DNA from: an uncultured Bacteroidales bacterium
GTDB lineage: Bacteria; Bacteroidota; Bacteroidia; Bacteroidales; Bacteroidaceae
Direction: 5' to 3'
Assembly (NCBI GenBank): GCA_902779165.1
Contig: CACZAN010000012.1
Span: 1 to 64,000, forward strand
Length of the DNA: 64,000 bases
The position numbers were made by a program, and so were the translations under genes. The notes beneath the pieces were generated by a model. That model ran no database searches. It saw only the letters and a list, made by a program, of their open reading frames with translations, and was not told the DNA's origin. Every line of letters begins with the position of its first letter. The first letter of the stretch is position 1. This document shows positions 52,545 to 61,348 of the stretch, one piece after another.

Positions 52545-54932
52545 ATGACTTATTCCATAGAAACCATTACTACCCTTGTTGGTGCACATCGAATAGGAAG
52601 CACTGAAGCGCACATCGACTGGTTGCTGACCGACAGCCGTTCGCTGGTGTTCCCGGAATCCTCGCTCTTCTTTGCCATCAGAACACAGAAGAACGACGGT
52701 CACCGCTATATTGCCGAACTCTACCGACGCGGTGTACGTAGTTTTGTAGTCAGCCAGGTGCCCGAGAATCCCGAACCTGACGCCAACTACCTGAAAGTGC
52801 CCTCGCCCCTGAAGGCCCTGCAGCGGCTGGCCGAGCGCCACCGCGAGGAATTCGATATTTCGGTGGTCGGCATCACGGGCAGCAACGGAAAGACGATTGT
52901 CAAGGAGTGGCTCTACCAACTGTTGGCGCCCGACTTTAATATCACGCGTTCGCCCCGTTCGTGGAACTCCCAGATAGGAGTACCGCTGTCGGTGTGGCGT
53001 CTGAAGGAGCAGACCCAAATAGGTATCTTTGAGGCTGGCATCAGCGAACCCGGCGAGATGGATGCCCTCGAGGGAATCATCCAACCGACGGTAGGCGTGA
53101 TGACTCACCTCGGTTCTGCCCACGACGAGAACTTTGCCAATCGTCAGGAGAAATGCTTAGAGAAGCTGCGCCTCTTCCGCCATGCAAAGGTGCTTGTCTT
53201 CAACGCCGACGACGAGATGATCAGCGACTGCGTCGCCCAAAGCGGCTTCAAGGGGCAGCTGATAGGGTGGCACGGGGCTGACTTCGACGTGCCGTTCATG
53301 GATTCCGCCAGCAGGGAAGATGTGATTCATTGCATCTGTGTTTGCCGTTACTTCGGCCTCGACGAAGAGGTTATCCGCGAGCGGGTGAAGAGCCTCGAAC
53401 CAGTGGCTATGCGACTGGAAGTCAAGGAGGGACGAAACGGCTGCACCCTCATCACCGACACCTGCAACAGCGATCTGGGTTCCCTGGAAATAGCCCTCGA
53501 TTTCATGCGACGCCGCCCCGATGCTGCCGGTCGCCGTCGTACCCTGATACTCTCAGATATAAAGCAGACAGGTCTCACTCTGACCGACCTCTACGGACAG
53601 GTGAGGGCTCTTGTAGAGCACTACGGCGTAGATGAACTCATCGGCATCGGACCGGAAGTGAGCGCCGGGCTGGCAAACCAGCCCCAGCCGTTCTCCATTG
53701 CAGGAGGTTCCTTCCATTCGATCGATGCCTTCCTGGATTCATCGCTCTTTGCCTCGCTCAGCAATCGTATCATTCTCATCAAGGGTGCCCGTGCAGCCCG
53801 CTTCGACCGCATCACGGATGCCCTTGTGCAGAAGGTGCACGAGACGATTCTCGAGGTAAACCTCTCGGCGGTCGTCGACAACCTGAACTACTACCGTTCC
53901 TTCATGCGGCCGGAGACGAAGATGGTTTGTATGGTGAAAGCCTCGGCCTATGGTGCCGGGGCTGTAGAAATCGCAAAGACGCTGCAGGATCATCAAGTGG
54001 ATTATCTGGCAGTGGCGGTGGCAGATGAAGGCGTGGAGTTGCGCCGTGCAGGCATCACGGCGAACATCATGATCATGAATCCCGAGATGTCCAGCTTCCA
54101 CACACTCTTTGAGTACCAGTTGGAACCCGAGGTCTATAGCTTCCGACTGCTCGAAGCCCTCATCAAGGCTGCCGAGCGCGAGGGCATCACCAACTTCCCT
54201 GTACATATAAAACTCGACACGGGCATGCATCGTTTGGGTTTCACCCCCAGCAGCGACATACCTTTATTAATATCACGCCTGCGCGCACAGAAGGCGTTGA
54301 TTCCCCGTTCCGTCTTCACGCATTTCGTAGGCTCGGACAGCGATGACTTCGACCGCTTCTCCGAGCAGCAGTGGAACACCTTCCGCACCGCTGCCGATGA
54401 GCTGCAGGCCGCCTTCCCCGACCATATTCTGCGTCATATCTGCAACAGCGCCGGCATCGAGCACTTCCCCGAACGCCACTGCGATATGGTGCGGCTGGGA
54501 TTAGGGCTCTATGGCATCAACGCCCGCAACAACCAGATGCTGCATTGCATCTCCACACTCAAGACCACCATCCTGCAGATTCATGACGTTCCTGCCAACG
54601 AGACCGTAGGTTACTCCCGTCGCGGCCACCTCACCCGCGACAGCCGCATAGCGGCCCTGCCTATAGGATATGCTGACGGGCTAAACCGCCACCTCGGATG
54701 CGGCAACGGCTACTGCCTCGTGAACGGGAAGAAGGCTCCCTACGTGGGGAATATCTGTATGGATGTTTGCATGATCGACGTCACAGATATCGATTGCCGC
54801 GAAGGCGACACCGCCGTCATCTTCGGACCCGAACTGCCGCCCACCGTGCTCTCGGATGCCATCGACACCATTCCTTACGAGATCCTCACCAGTGTCTCGC
54901 CCCGCGTGAAACGCATCTACTATGTAGATTAG
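52545..54932 (+). CDS. murF-alr: Fused MurF ligase / alanine racemase
   Basis: A 795-residue bifunctional enzyme. Residues about 1-430 are MurF, adding D-Ala-D-Ala to the UDP-MurNAc-tripeptide; LTDSRSLVFPESSLFFAI and the P-loop GITGSNGKT with ILSDIKQTG are seen. Residues about 435-795 are a fold-III alanine racemase: the PLP Lys is in VKASAYGAGAVEIAK, the substrate region DTGMHRLGF and LGLGLYGINARN are present, and the catalytic Tyr lies in ETVGYSRRG. The fusion supplies D-Ala and consumes its dimer, the Ddl step lying elsewhere. This architecture is typical of Bacteroidetes. Confidence 0.95.
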   Translation: MTYSIETITTLVGAHRIGSTEAHIDWLLTDSRSLVFPESSLFFAIRTQKNDGHRYIAELYRRGVRSFVVSQVPENPEPDANYLKVPSPLKALQRLAERHREEFDISVVGITGSNGKTIVKEWLYQLLAPDFNITRSPRSWNSQIGVPLSVWRLKEQTQIGIFEAGISEPGEMDALEGIIQPTVGVMTHLGSAHDENFANRQEKCLEKLRLFRHAKVLVFNADDEMISDCVAQSGFKGQLIGWHGADFDVPFMDSASREDVIHCICVCRYFGLDEEVIRERVKSLEPVAMRLEVKEGRNGCTLITDTCNSDLGSLEIALDFMRRRPDAAGRRRTLILSDIKQTGLTLTDLYGQVRALVEHYGVDELIGIGPEVSAGLANQPQPFSIAGGSFHSIDAFLDSSLFASLSNRIILIKGARAARFDRITDALVQKVHETILEVNLSAVVDNLNYYRSFMRPETKMVCMVKASAYGAGAVEIAKTLQDHQVDYLAVAVADEGVELRRAGITANIMIMNPEMSSFHTLFEYQLEPEVYSFRLLEALIKAAEREGITNFPVHIKLDTGMHRLGFTPSSDIPLLISRLRAQKALIPRSVFTHFVGSDSDDFDRFSEQQWNTFRTAADELQAAFPDHILRHICNSAGIEHFPERHCDMVRLGLGLYGINARNNQMLHCISTLKTTILQIHDVPANETVGYSRRGHLTRDSRIAALPIGYADGLNRHLGCGNGYCLVNGKKAPYVGNICMDVCMIDVTDIDCREGDTAVIFGPELPPTVLSDAIDTIPYEILTSVSPRVKRIYYVD

Positions 54933-54963
54933 CGCGGTCAAGGAGTGATAAATAAATGAAAGA

Positions 54964-54991
54964 AGCCGAATGACAACCCCGTCATTCGGCT
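54964..54991. terminator. Bidirectional terminator between murF-alr and kbl
   Basis: Perfect 11-bp stem AGCCGAATGAC / GTCATTCGGCT with a 6-nt loop. T/C-rich tails are present on both strands, suiting both convergent genes. Confidence 0.85.
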
Positions 54992-55026
54992 CCTCTCTTT
55001 CAATTATTCAACGTTTCAACGTTCAT

Positions 55027-56214
55027 TCACTTCAGCACTCCCAGTTCCTTGCCCACCTTGATAAAGGCGGCAATGCACTTGTCGAGCTGTTCGCGGTTGT
55101 GACCAGCGCTGATCTGCACGCGGATGCGCGCTTGGCCCTTCGGCACCACGGGATAGTAGAAGCCAGTGACGTAGATGCCTTCGTCCTGCAGACGGGCAGC
55201 GAAGCGCTGGGAGAGGGGAGCATCGTAGAGCATCACGGCACAAATGGCACTCTGAGTGGGTTTGATGTCGAAACCGCTGGCCATCATCTTGTCGCGGAAG
55301 TAGGCGACATTTTCCACCAGGCGGTCGTGCAGTTCGTTCGACTCGTCCAGCATCTTGAAGACTTCCAGCGAAGCGCCGATGATGCCGGGAGCCAGCGAGT
55401 TCGAGAAGAGGTAGGGGCGAGAGCGCTGGCGCAAAAGGTCGATGATTTCCTTTCGACCTGTCGTGAAGCCGCCCATGGCACCGCCGAAGGCTTTGCCCAG
55501 CGTGCCGGTGTAGATATCCACACGGCCGTAGGTGTTGTAGAATTCGCTCACTCCGCGGCCTGTCTTGCCGACGACGCCTGCCGAGTGACTCTCGTCCACC
55601 ATCACCATAGCATCGTACTTCTCTGCCAGGTCGCAGATCTTGTCCATCGGAGCCACATTGCCGTCCATAGAGAAGACGCCATCAGTGACCACGATGCGGA
55701 AACGCTGTTCCTGAGCGGCCTGCAGCTGGCGCTCCAGATCTTCCATGTCGGCGTTGGCGTAGCGGTAGCGCTTGGCCTTGCACAGGCGCACACCATCAAT
55801 GATGCTGGCGTGGTTCAGGGCGTCGCTGATGATGGCATCCTCCTCGGTCAGCAGGGGCTCGAAGACACCGCCGTTGGCATCGAAGCAGGCCGCGTAGAGA
55901 ATGGTGTCCTCCGTCTTGAAGAAACGGCTGATGGCGGCTTCCAACTCCTTGTGAATATCCTGCGTACCGCAGATGAAGCGCACACTCGACATGCCGTAGC
56001 CGCGACGGTCCATCATCTTCTTTGCTCCCTCGATGAGGCGGGGGTTGTTCGATAGGCCAAGGTAGTTGTTGGCACAGAAATTCAGCACCTCCTTGCCTGC
56101 CACCTGAATAGCGGCGGATTGGGGACTCTCGATGAGGCGTTCCTCCTTGTAGAGACCTGCCTCGCGGATTTCCTTCAGCGTCTGCTGAAGATGTTCTTTC
56201 ATTTTTCCGTACAT
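55027..56214 (-). CDS. kbl: Glycine C-acetyltransferase (2-amino-3-ketobutyrate CoA ligase)
   Basis: A 395-residue PLP enzyme of the alpha-oxoamine synthase family, splitting 2-amino-3-oxobutyrate with CoA into glycine and acetyl-CoA. Typical segments: [56 protein letters not shown] and the PLP-Lys motif [17 protein letters not shown]. Its substrate is made by the threonine dehydrogenase encoded divergently at 56461, so the two complete threonine breakdown. A TATCTTTG box lies about 57 bases before the ATG. Confidence 0.96.
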   Translation of the reverse strand: MYGKMKEHLQQTLKEIREAGLYKEERLIESPQSAAIQVAGKEVLNFCANNYLGLSNNPRLIEGAKKMMDRRGYGMSSVRFICGTQDIHKELEAAISRFFKTEDTILYAACFDANGGVFEPLLTEEDAIISDALNHASIIDGVRLCKAKRYRYANADMEDLERQLQAAQEQRFRIVVTDGVFSMDGNVAPMDKICDLAEKYDAMVMVDESHSAGVVGKTGRGVSEFYNTYGRVDIYTGTLGKAFGGAMGGFTTGRKEIIDLLRQRSRPYLFSNSLAPGIIGASLEVFKMLDESNELHDRLVENVAYFRDKMMASGFDIKPTQSAICAVMLYDAPLSQRFAARLQDEGIYVTGFYYPVVPKGQARIRVQISAGHNREQLDKCIAAFIKVGKELGVLK

Positions 56215-56270
56215 GACTTGATTTTAGGATTTAAAGATTTTGGATTTGATCATTTAGCTGTTTCTGGGTG

Positions 56271-56278
56271 CAAAGATA
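56271..56278 (-). promoter_or_regulatory. -7 box (TATCTTTG) for kbl
   Basis: Minus-strand TATCTTTG 57 bases before the kbl ATG; divergent with 56406-56413. Confidence 0.6.
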
Positions 56279-56405
56279 AGCAATATTTACCATTTTCAAT
56301 TCCTTTATCCGTACTTTTTTCCTTCACGAGGTATAAAAAATGGTAAAAATCATCAATTGCGAAAAGAAATCGTGAATCCGAAATCGGTAAATCGGAAAAT
56401 ATGCT

Positions 56406-56413
56406 TAACTTTG
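56406..56413 (+). promoter_or_regulatory. -7 box (TAACTTTG) for threonine dehydrogenase
   Basis: TAACTTTG fits the TAnnTTTG consensus and lies 47 bases before the ATG at 56461, excluding the in-frame ATG at 56401. Confidence 0.6.
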
Positions 56414-56460
56414 CACCCGAAAACGAAGAAAACTCATTCCAACTAACTCAAACTTCAAAC

Positions 56461-57417
56461 ATGAAGAATATCCTCGTCATTGGCTCTACTGGTCAGATAG
56501 GCTCAGAGCTTACCACAGAGTTAAGAAAGCAGTATGGCGGCAGCCACGTAGTCGCCGGTTACATTCCGGGCGCAGAGCCCAAAGGAGAATTGGCCGAAAG
56601 CGGTCCTTCGGCCATCGCTGATGTCACGAACGGCGAACAGATGGCCGACATCGTTCGCCAATACGACATCGATTCCATCTACAATTTGGCTGCATTGCTC
56701 AGCGTGGTGGCCGAGCAAAAGCCTCGGCTGGCTTGGAAGATCGGCATCGACGGACTTTGGAATGTCCTCGAAGTGGCGCGCGAAAACAAATGCGCTGTCT
56801 TCACTCCATCCAGCATTGGTTCCTTCGGACCCAACACTCCCCATGAACTCACCCCGCAGGACACCATCCAGCGACCCAAGACCATCTACGGCGTCAGCAA
56901 AGTATGCACCGAGCTCCTCTCCGACTACTATTTCATTAAGTACGGCGTCGACACCCGCAGCGTCCGCTTCCCAGGTCTCATCAGCTACGTAACCCCTCCG
57001 GGCGGCGGCACCACCGACTACGCCGTCGACATCTTCTATGCTGCCGTGCGTGGCGAAAAGTTCGTCTGCCCGATAGCCAAAGGCACACGAATGGACATGA
57101 TGTATATGCCCGACGGACTGCGTGCAGCAATGGAACTCATGGAGGCCAACCCCGATAAACTCATCCACCGCAACGGTTTCAATGTCACCGCCATGAGCTT
57201 CCCGCCAGAGAAGATCTATGCCGAGATCCGCAGGCGCGTGCCCGATTTCAAGATGGTGTATGACGTGGACCCCCTGAAGCAGGCCATTGCAGAGAGTTGG
57301 CCCGACAGCCTCGACGACACCGCAGCTCGCGAAGAGTGGGGCTGGCATCCCAATTTCGGCATCGCCGCCATGACCCGCGATATGCTCGAGAAACTCAGCG
57401 CCAAGCTCCTGAAATAA
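56461..57417 (+). CDS. tdh: L-threonine 3-dehydrogenase, SDR (epimerase-like) type
   Basis: A 318-residue NAD-dependent enzyme oxidising L-threonine to 2-amino-3-oxobutyrate. It belongs to the extended SDR family, not to the zinc-dependent MDR type of E. coli: the NAD motif is VIGSTGQIGSELT, the conserved YNLAALLSVVAEQKP follows, the catalytic region is FTPSSIGSFGP with YGVSK, and TPPGGGTTDYAVDIFY is specific for this TDH group. kbl lies divergently 247 bp away, completing the route. A hairpin terminator follows and overlaps the next promoter. Confidence 0.93.
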   Translation: MKNILVIGSTGQIGSELTTELRKQYGGSHVVAGYIPGAEPKGELAESGPSAIADVTNGEQMADIVRQYDIDSIYNLAALLSVVAEQKPRLAWKIGIDGLWNVLEVARENKCAVFTPSSIGSFGPNTPHELTPQDTIQRPKTIYGVSKVCTELLSDYYFIKYGVDTRSVRFPGLISYVTPPGGGTTDYAVDIFYAAVRGEKFVCPIAKGTRMDMMYMPDGLRAAMELMEANPDKLIHRNGFNVTAMSFPPEKIYAEIRRRVPDFKMVYDVDPLKQAIAESWPDSLDDTAAREEWGWHPNFGIAAMTRDMLEKLSAKLLK

Positions 57418-57468
57418 CATTCCTGCTCAGCTCGGCGAAATAGAATTCTGAAAATATCATAAAAGATT

Positions 57469-57499
57469 CCTCCATATCGCATGGTATGGAGGTTTTTTT
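57469..57499 (+). terminator. Rho-independent terminator of tdh
   Basis: Perfect 8-bp stem CCTCCATA / TATGGAGG with an 8-nt loop and a seven-T tail. The next gene's -7 box begins two bases after the tail. Confidence 0.85.
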
Positions 57500-57500
57500 G

Positions 57501-57508
57501 TATCTTTG
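57501..57508 (+). promoter_or_regulatory. -7 box (TATCTTTG) for the unknown 272-aa protein
   Basis: TATCTTTG 16 bases before the ATG at 57524, abutting the T-tail of the tdh terminator, so the terminator stem occupies the -33 region. Confidence 0.6.
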
Positions 57509-57523
57509 CAGCGGATTATAGAC

Positions 57524-58342
57524 ATGAAACGATTCATCACCATACTCTGTTGCATCACCCTGACAGCCATAAGCATGAGGGCGCAGGACGATGCGGACAT
57601 ATCTGCCACGCGTAGTATGAATGAGATTGTTGTCGTGGCTGATGGCCAATCCTTCGAGGAGTACTTGGTCACCCAGGTGTTAGAGAACGCCAAACCGCTG
57701 AAGGAACACATCCGTACGCTGAATTATACGGTGACGACCAGCTTGGAAAAAAACATCGACCTGAAACAGATGCCACGACGACGGATTATCACTTTTGCCG
57801 CCAGGCTGGCAGGCTACGGACAGATAGTATCGGCACTCTTAGAGCACAAAGCTTTTGGCATCACGATGGCTGAGGACGTGCTGTTCCACGACGGAAAGAT
57901 CACCACATCCAATGCGCGAATCGTGGAGTCGAAACAGCAACTCACCGAAAAGCAGATGAAGGCATTCCTCAAGCACGACGGCATCATGGGAGTCAATATT
58001 TATGACAAGTTCTATGACAAGGTGCGCAGCAAGGCCAAGGAACTGAAACGGAAATACAAGAAGAAAAAGGCCACTGGCATGGTGTACGTTGGCAGCTACA
58101 CATCTGACAGCTGTACAATATACAAGGTGAAGCTTGATAATATGCTGGTGCAAATTGTCGATGGATGCTGGCAGATCAAGGCGTTAGACTATACCGAGGG
58201 TCAGAACCAGATGCACTTCGAGTGCAGCGAGATTAGACCGGGCTTGTTCGTGCTTTCAAAGGGTACCGCCAAGATGTATATCGACCGCAAGAAATGGCCG
58301 CAAGGATCGGTCGCCATGCAAATGACATACGAATATAGGTAG
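57524..58342 (+). CDS. Exported protein of unknown function
   Basis: A 272-residue protein I do not recognise. ATG 57524 gives a signal peptide (FITILCCITLTAISMRAQ). The mature part begins with SFEEYLVTQVLENAKPLKEH, an N-terminal region seen in some Bacteroidetes envelope proteins. The middle has a basic helix (AKELKRKYKKKKAT), and the C-terminal part is beta-rich (TGMVYVGSYTSDSCTIYKV, GTAKMYIDRKKWPQG). No catalytic motif is evident. It has its own promoter and is followed by the 507-bp repeat region. Confidence 0.7.
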   Translation: MKRFITILCCITLTAISMRAQDDADISATRSMNEIVVVADGQSFEEYLVTQVLENAKPLKEHIRTLNYTVTTSLEKNIDLKQMPRRRIITFAARLAGYGQIVSALLEHKAFGITMAEDVLFHDGKITTSNARIVESKQQLTEKQMKAFLKHDGIMGVNIYDKFYDKVRSKAKELKRKYKKKKATGMVYVGSYTSDSCTIYKVKLDNMLVQIVDGCWQIKALDYTEGQNQMHFECSEIRPGLFVLSKGTAKMYIDRKKWPQGSVAMQMTYEYR

Positions 58343-58419
58343 GAAACGGAAGGCACGTTCTTACATCCACAGTAAAACAATTTCAGACAAAGACGATTTC
58401 TATAGGATTGAGTTGAACA

Positions 58420-58475
58420 AACTATAGTTCCTACGACGACAAACTATAGTTCCTTCGACGACGAACTATAGTTCC
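58420..58475 (+). repeat. 22-bp tandem repeat with palindromic core
   Basis: Three copies begin at 58420, 58442 and 58464: AACTATAGTTCC followed by (T)ACGACGAC-type linkers, the last copy truncated. The core GAACTATAGTTC is a perfect palindrome in the third copy. Confidence 0.8.
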
Positions 58476-58523
58476 CCGCCTGATGGAGTCGGCTTCCCGC
58501 CCGACAAGCCTTAGACAACATTT

Positions 58524-58635
58524 TGCAAAAAGTTTACTCCAAAACACTCCGAACACTCCGATACTCTCCGAAAAAAAGGTTAGAAGTTCGGAGTGTTTCG
58601 GAGTGTTCGGAGTGTTTTGGAGTAAACTTTTTGCA
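58524..58635. repeat. 112-bp near-perfect palindrome of CACTCCGAA units
   Basis: The left arm (TGCAAAAAGTTTACTCCAAA then ACACTCCGAACACTCCGA) and the right arm are reverse complements over about 48 bp with two or three differences, around a 14-nt loop. Within each arm CACTCCGA recurs. It would form a very stable cruciform or RNA hairpin. Confidence 0.85.
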
Positions 58636-58832
58636 CATATCTTCACCTCGAAGAGTGAAACGGAGGTGTTTTGCGCCTTTTTCTATCATCGCCCACACTT
58701 TTCTCCCTTATTATGCTGCGAATAGCAAAATAATCCTTAACTTTGCGGCAGAAAGCTGGTGATTCTACCTTATGATGATAGCCTAATAGCAATAATAGAT
58801 AACCTCTGCCTCCAGTTGGCAGACCTTAGCTC

Positions 58833-58840
58833 TACCTTTG
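58833..58840 (+). promoter_or_regulatory. -7 box (TACCTTTG) for the WYL regulator
   Basis: Perfect box 17 bases before the ATG at 58850, with a TTGGC stretch about 20 bases further upstream that could act as the -33 element. Confidence 0.6.
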
Positions 58841-58849
58841 CCGCAAACA

Positions 58850-59803
58850 ATGACGAAAACTATGGTAACAAACGACAGAGGACAAAGCCTCATTTCCAAA
58901 TACGTCTGGGTGATAGAGACCATCTACCGCAGGCGTAAGATCTCATTCAAGGAACTGAATGAACTCTGGCTGCGTGATGACATCAGTCGAGGTGTGGATA
59001 TTCCCAAGCGCACATTCGACAACTGGCGTTATGTCATCTGGGATATGTTCGGTATAAGCATAGTCAATGAGAACCGTGGTGAGTACCGCTACTACATCGA
59101 GAACGAGGAGGACATCAGCAAGAACGGTCTCCGTTCCTGGCTCTACAACACGTTCTGCGTCAGCAACGCTTTGGCCAACAGCCAAAGCATCAAGGACCGC
59201 ATCATTCTGGAGTATGTGCCATCGGGTCAAGATTACCTTCAACCCATCATCGAAGCGATGAAGGAGAACCGCGTGCTGAACATCACCTATCACAGCTACT
59301 GGAAGGACGAGGAAAGCAACTTCGACGTGCAGCCGTATTGTGTGAAGCTGTTCAGACAGCGGTGGTACCTGGTGGCCAGAAGCACCTATACTTATTATTA
59401 TGAGCAGGGCCCCCGCATCTATGCTCTCGACCGCATCCACAGCCTCCACAATACGGAAGAAACCTTCGAGATGCCCAAGGACTGGAGCGCCAAGGTGTTC
59501 TTCGACGGCTGCTTCGGCATTATCGCCGATCAAAGCGTGGAGGTGCAGCCCGTCACGTTGAAAGTCTCTGCAGGACAAGCCAATTACATTCGCGACCTCA
59601 AGCTCCATGAGTCGCAGGAAGAAATTGAACGTAACCCTGAATACAGCATCTTCACCCTCAACCTCCGCCCAACCTTCGACTTCATACAAGAATTGCTTTG
59701 GAACGGCGAGGATGTGGAAGTGCTTGAACCCCTCTGGCTCCATAAGGAGATTGCCGGTAAGATAAAGAGAATGTGGAATAAATATGAAGGAGATTCAGAA
59801 TGA
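58850..59803 (+). CDS. WYL domain transcriptional regulator
   Basis: A 317-residue cytosolic regulator; ATG 58850 follows the -7 box, and ATG 58862 is an alternative. The N-terminal region (about 10-90) is helical and winged-HTH-like (LISKYVWVIETIYRRRKISF, PKRTFDNWRYVIWDMFGI). The WYL domain spans about 130-220, with NITYHSYWKDEESNFDVQPY and the signature QRWYLVARS, and a C-terminal WCX extension follows. WYL proteins sense ligands, often nucleotides, and commonly control defence genes. Its stop overlaps the exonuclease start (ATGA at 59800), and the genes up to McrBC lie downstream on the same strand. Confidence 0.9.
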   Translation: MTKTMVTNDRGQSLISKYVWVIETIYRRRKISFKELNELWLRDDISRGVDIPKRTFDNWRYVIWDMFGISIVNENRGEYRYYIENEEDISKNGLRSWLYNTFCVSNALANSQSIKDRIILEYVPSGQDYLQPIIEAMKENRVLNITYHSYWKDEESNFDVQPYCVKLFRQRWYLVARSTYTYYYEQGPRIYALDRIHSLHNTEETFEMPKDWSAKVFFDGCFGIIADQSVEVQPVTLKVSAGQANYIRDLKLHESQEEIERNPEYSIFTLNLRPTFDFIQELLWNGEDVEVLEPLWLHKEIAGKIKRMWNKYEGDSE

Positions 59804-60291
59804 AAGACTTTGCAGCAATAGATTTTGAAACGGCTAACAATGAACGTTCTTCGGTTTGTTCCGTTGGAATCGTCATTGTTCGTAACGGAGAGATAGTGGA
59901 TTCTTTCTACTCGCTCATCCAGCCCGAGCCGAACTATTATAACTATTGGTGTTCGCAGGTACATGGACTTTGTCATGAAGATACTGACGATGCACTTGTG
60001 TTCCCAAAAGTATGGGCTCAGATAGAACCTCTGATAGAAGGTCTGCCTCTTGTGGCTCATAACAAACCATTTGACGAGGGCTGCCTGAAAGCTGTCTTCC
60101 GCGTCTATCAGATGGACTATCCGGACTATGAGTTCTACGACACCCTCGCCGCCGCCCGCCGCAAGTTCCGTTATCTGCCCAACCACCAGCTGCACACTGT
60201 AGCCGCAGAATGTGGCTACTGTTTAGAGAATCACCACCACGCGCTGGCTGATGCAGAGGCTTGTGCGTGGATTGCAAGAGAGATTCTGTGA
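59800..60291 (+). CDS. DnaQ-like DEDDh 3'-5' exonuclease
   Basis: A 163-residue exonuclease. The DEDDh residues are visible: Asp8 and Glu10 (AIDFETANNERSS), a third Asp in LVAHNKPFDEGCL, and His/Asp in NHHHALADAEACAW. The fold is that of the proofreading subunit, but the protein is free-standing and translationally coupled to the WYL regulator. Free-standing DEDDh nucleases occur in repair and in defence loci; the coupling favours the latter. It would degrade single-stranded DNA or RNA from 3' ends. Confidence 0.9.
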   Translation: MKDFAAIDFETANNERSSVCSVGIVIVRNGEIVDSFYSLIQPEPNYYNYWCSQVHGLCHEDTDDALVFPKVWAQIEPLIEGLPLVAHNKPFDEGCLKAVFRVYQMDYPDYEFYDTLAAARRKFRYLPNHQLHTVAAECGYCLENHHHALADAEACAWIAREIL

Positions 60292-60351
60292 AAATAGCAT
60301 TAAAGATGACACATTTTTGAGATTTAATGACTCTTTGTGAAAGAAAAGAAT

Positions 60352-60359
60352 TATCTTTG
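60352..60359 (+). promoter_or_regulatory. -7 box (TATCTTTG) for the RhuM-Doc gene
   Basis: TATCTTTG 18 bases before the ATG at 60377, in an 85-bp gap after the exonuclease. It suggests the RhuM-Doc gene can be expressed separately from the WYL-exonuclease pair. Confidence 0.6.
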
Positions 60360-60376
60360 CCTGCAAAATCGTAGAT

Positions 60377-61348
60377 ATGGAAGAGAATAAGATAATAATT
60401 TACCAGACAGAAGACGGACAGACACAGATTGATGTCCGGCTGGAGAATGAGACTGTGTGGCTAAATGTAGAGCAGATGTCGCTCCTTTTTAATCGTGAGG
60501 AGTCAAATGTTCGTCGCCATATAATTAATGTATTCAAAGAGGGTGAACTTGAAAGAGAGAATAACGTGCATTTTTTACACGTTAATGGAGTGAAAAAGCC
60601 AGTTCCCTTTTATAACCTTGATGTCATCATCTCCGTCGGTTATCGCGTCAAAAGCAAACGCGGTACTGCTTTTCGTATCTGGGCTCGTAAGATAATCAAG
60701 GACTATCTTGTTAAAGGCTACTCCGTCAATGAGCGCATCAGAAAGGAACAAATTGGCGAACTGCGCCAACTAGTGGGTATGCTGGGGCGCACCATTCAGA
60801 ACCAGCCGCTTCTCTCCACCGACGAGACGAATGCTCTCTTCGAAGTGGTGACGAATTATACATACGCCCTCGACACGCTCGACAACTACGATTACGAGCG
60901 ACTGACTATTGACAAGACGACCAAGGAAGAGCCATTCCATGCTACCTATGAGAATGCGATGGAGGCAATCAATGGCTTGCGAGAGAAATTCGGAGATTCC
61001 GTCTTGTTTGGCAACGAGAAGGACGATTCCTTCAAAAGCAGCATCGGACAGATCTACCAGACCTTCGGAGGTGAGGAACTCTACCCCAGCGTCGAGGAGA
61101 AAGCCGCCATGTTGCTCTACCTCGTCACCAAGAACCATTCGTTCAGTGATGGAAACAAGCGCATTGCCGCCACCCTCTTCCTCTGGTTCCTCAACAATAA
61201 CCACATCCTCTATCGCAAAGACGGCTCCAAGCGCTTGGCTGACAACACCCTCGTTGCCCTAACTCTGATGATTGCCGAGAGCAAGACTGAAGAGAAGGAT
61301 GTGATGGTAAAGGTGGTGGTGAATTTGATTAATCAGAGAAATGAATAA
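60377..61348 (+). CDS. RhuM family protein fused to a Doc/Fic domain
   Basis: A 323-residue two-domain protein. Residues about 1-140 are RhuM-like (IIIYQTEDGQTQIDVRLENE, WLNVEQMSLLFNREESNVRR, PFYNLDVIISVGYRVKSKRG). Residues about 170-320 are a Fic/Doc domain with the motif HSFSDGNKR at 254-262. This has Lys where AMPylating Fic proteins have Gly, as in the Doc toxin, a kinase. A target-modifying toxin or effector is therefore likely, though not proven. RhuM proteins are common in Salmonella pathogenicity and mobile islands. It sits between the exonuclease and the DUF6140-like gene, with an exonuclease-like tail at 61341 just after it. Confidence 0.88.
   Translation: MEENKIIIYQTEDGQTQIDVRLENETVWLNVEQMSLLFNREESNVRRHIINVFKEGELERENNVHFLHVNGVKKPVPFYNLDVIISVGYRVKSKRGTAFRIWARKIIKDYLVKGYSVNERIRKEQIGELRQLVGMLGRTIQNQPLLSTDETNALFEVVTNYTYALDTLDNYDYERLTIDKTTKEEPFHATYENAMEAINGLREKFGDSVLFGNEKDDSFKSSIGQIYQTFGGEELYPSVEEKAAMLLYLVTKNHSFSDGNKRIAATLFLWFLNNNHILYRKDGSKRLADNTLVALTLMIAESKTEEKDVMVKVVVNLINQRNE

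Larger units (their letters stand above)
58343..58849. other. 507-bp gene-free region with tandem repeat and long palindrome
   Basis: No gene is seen between the unknown exported protein and the WYL regulator. The region contains a 22-bp tandem repeat (58420-58475), a 112-bp near-perfect palindrome (58524-58635) and the promoter of the WYL gene at 58833. Short open frames across the palindrome are artefacts of the repeat. Confidence 0.75.

Noticed and set aside
58420..58475. Possible CRISPR array
   Set aside because: Period of 22 bp with no spacers and only three copies; a simple tandem repeat.
58483..58762. Short frames on both strands over the 112-bp palindrome
   Set aside because: Both read the same palindrome (SECFGVFGVFW-type peptides) and have no start context or domain.
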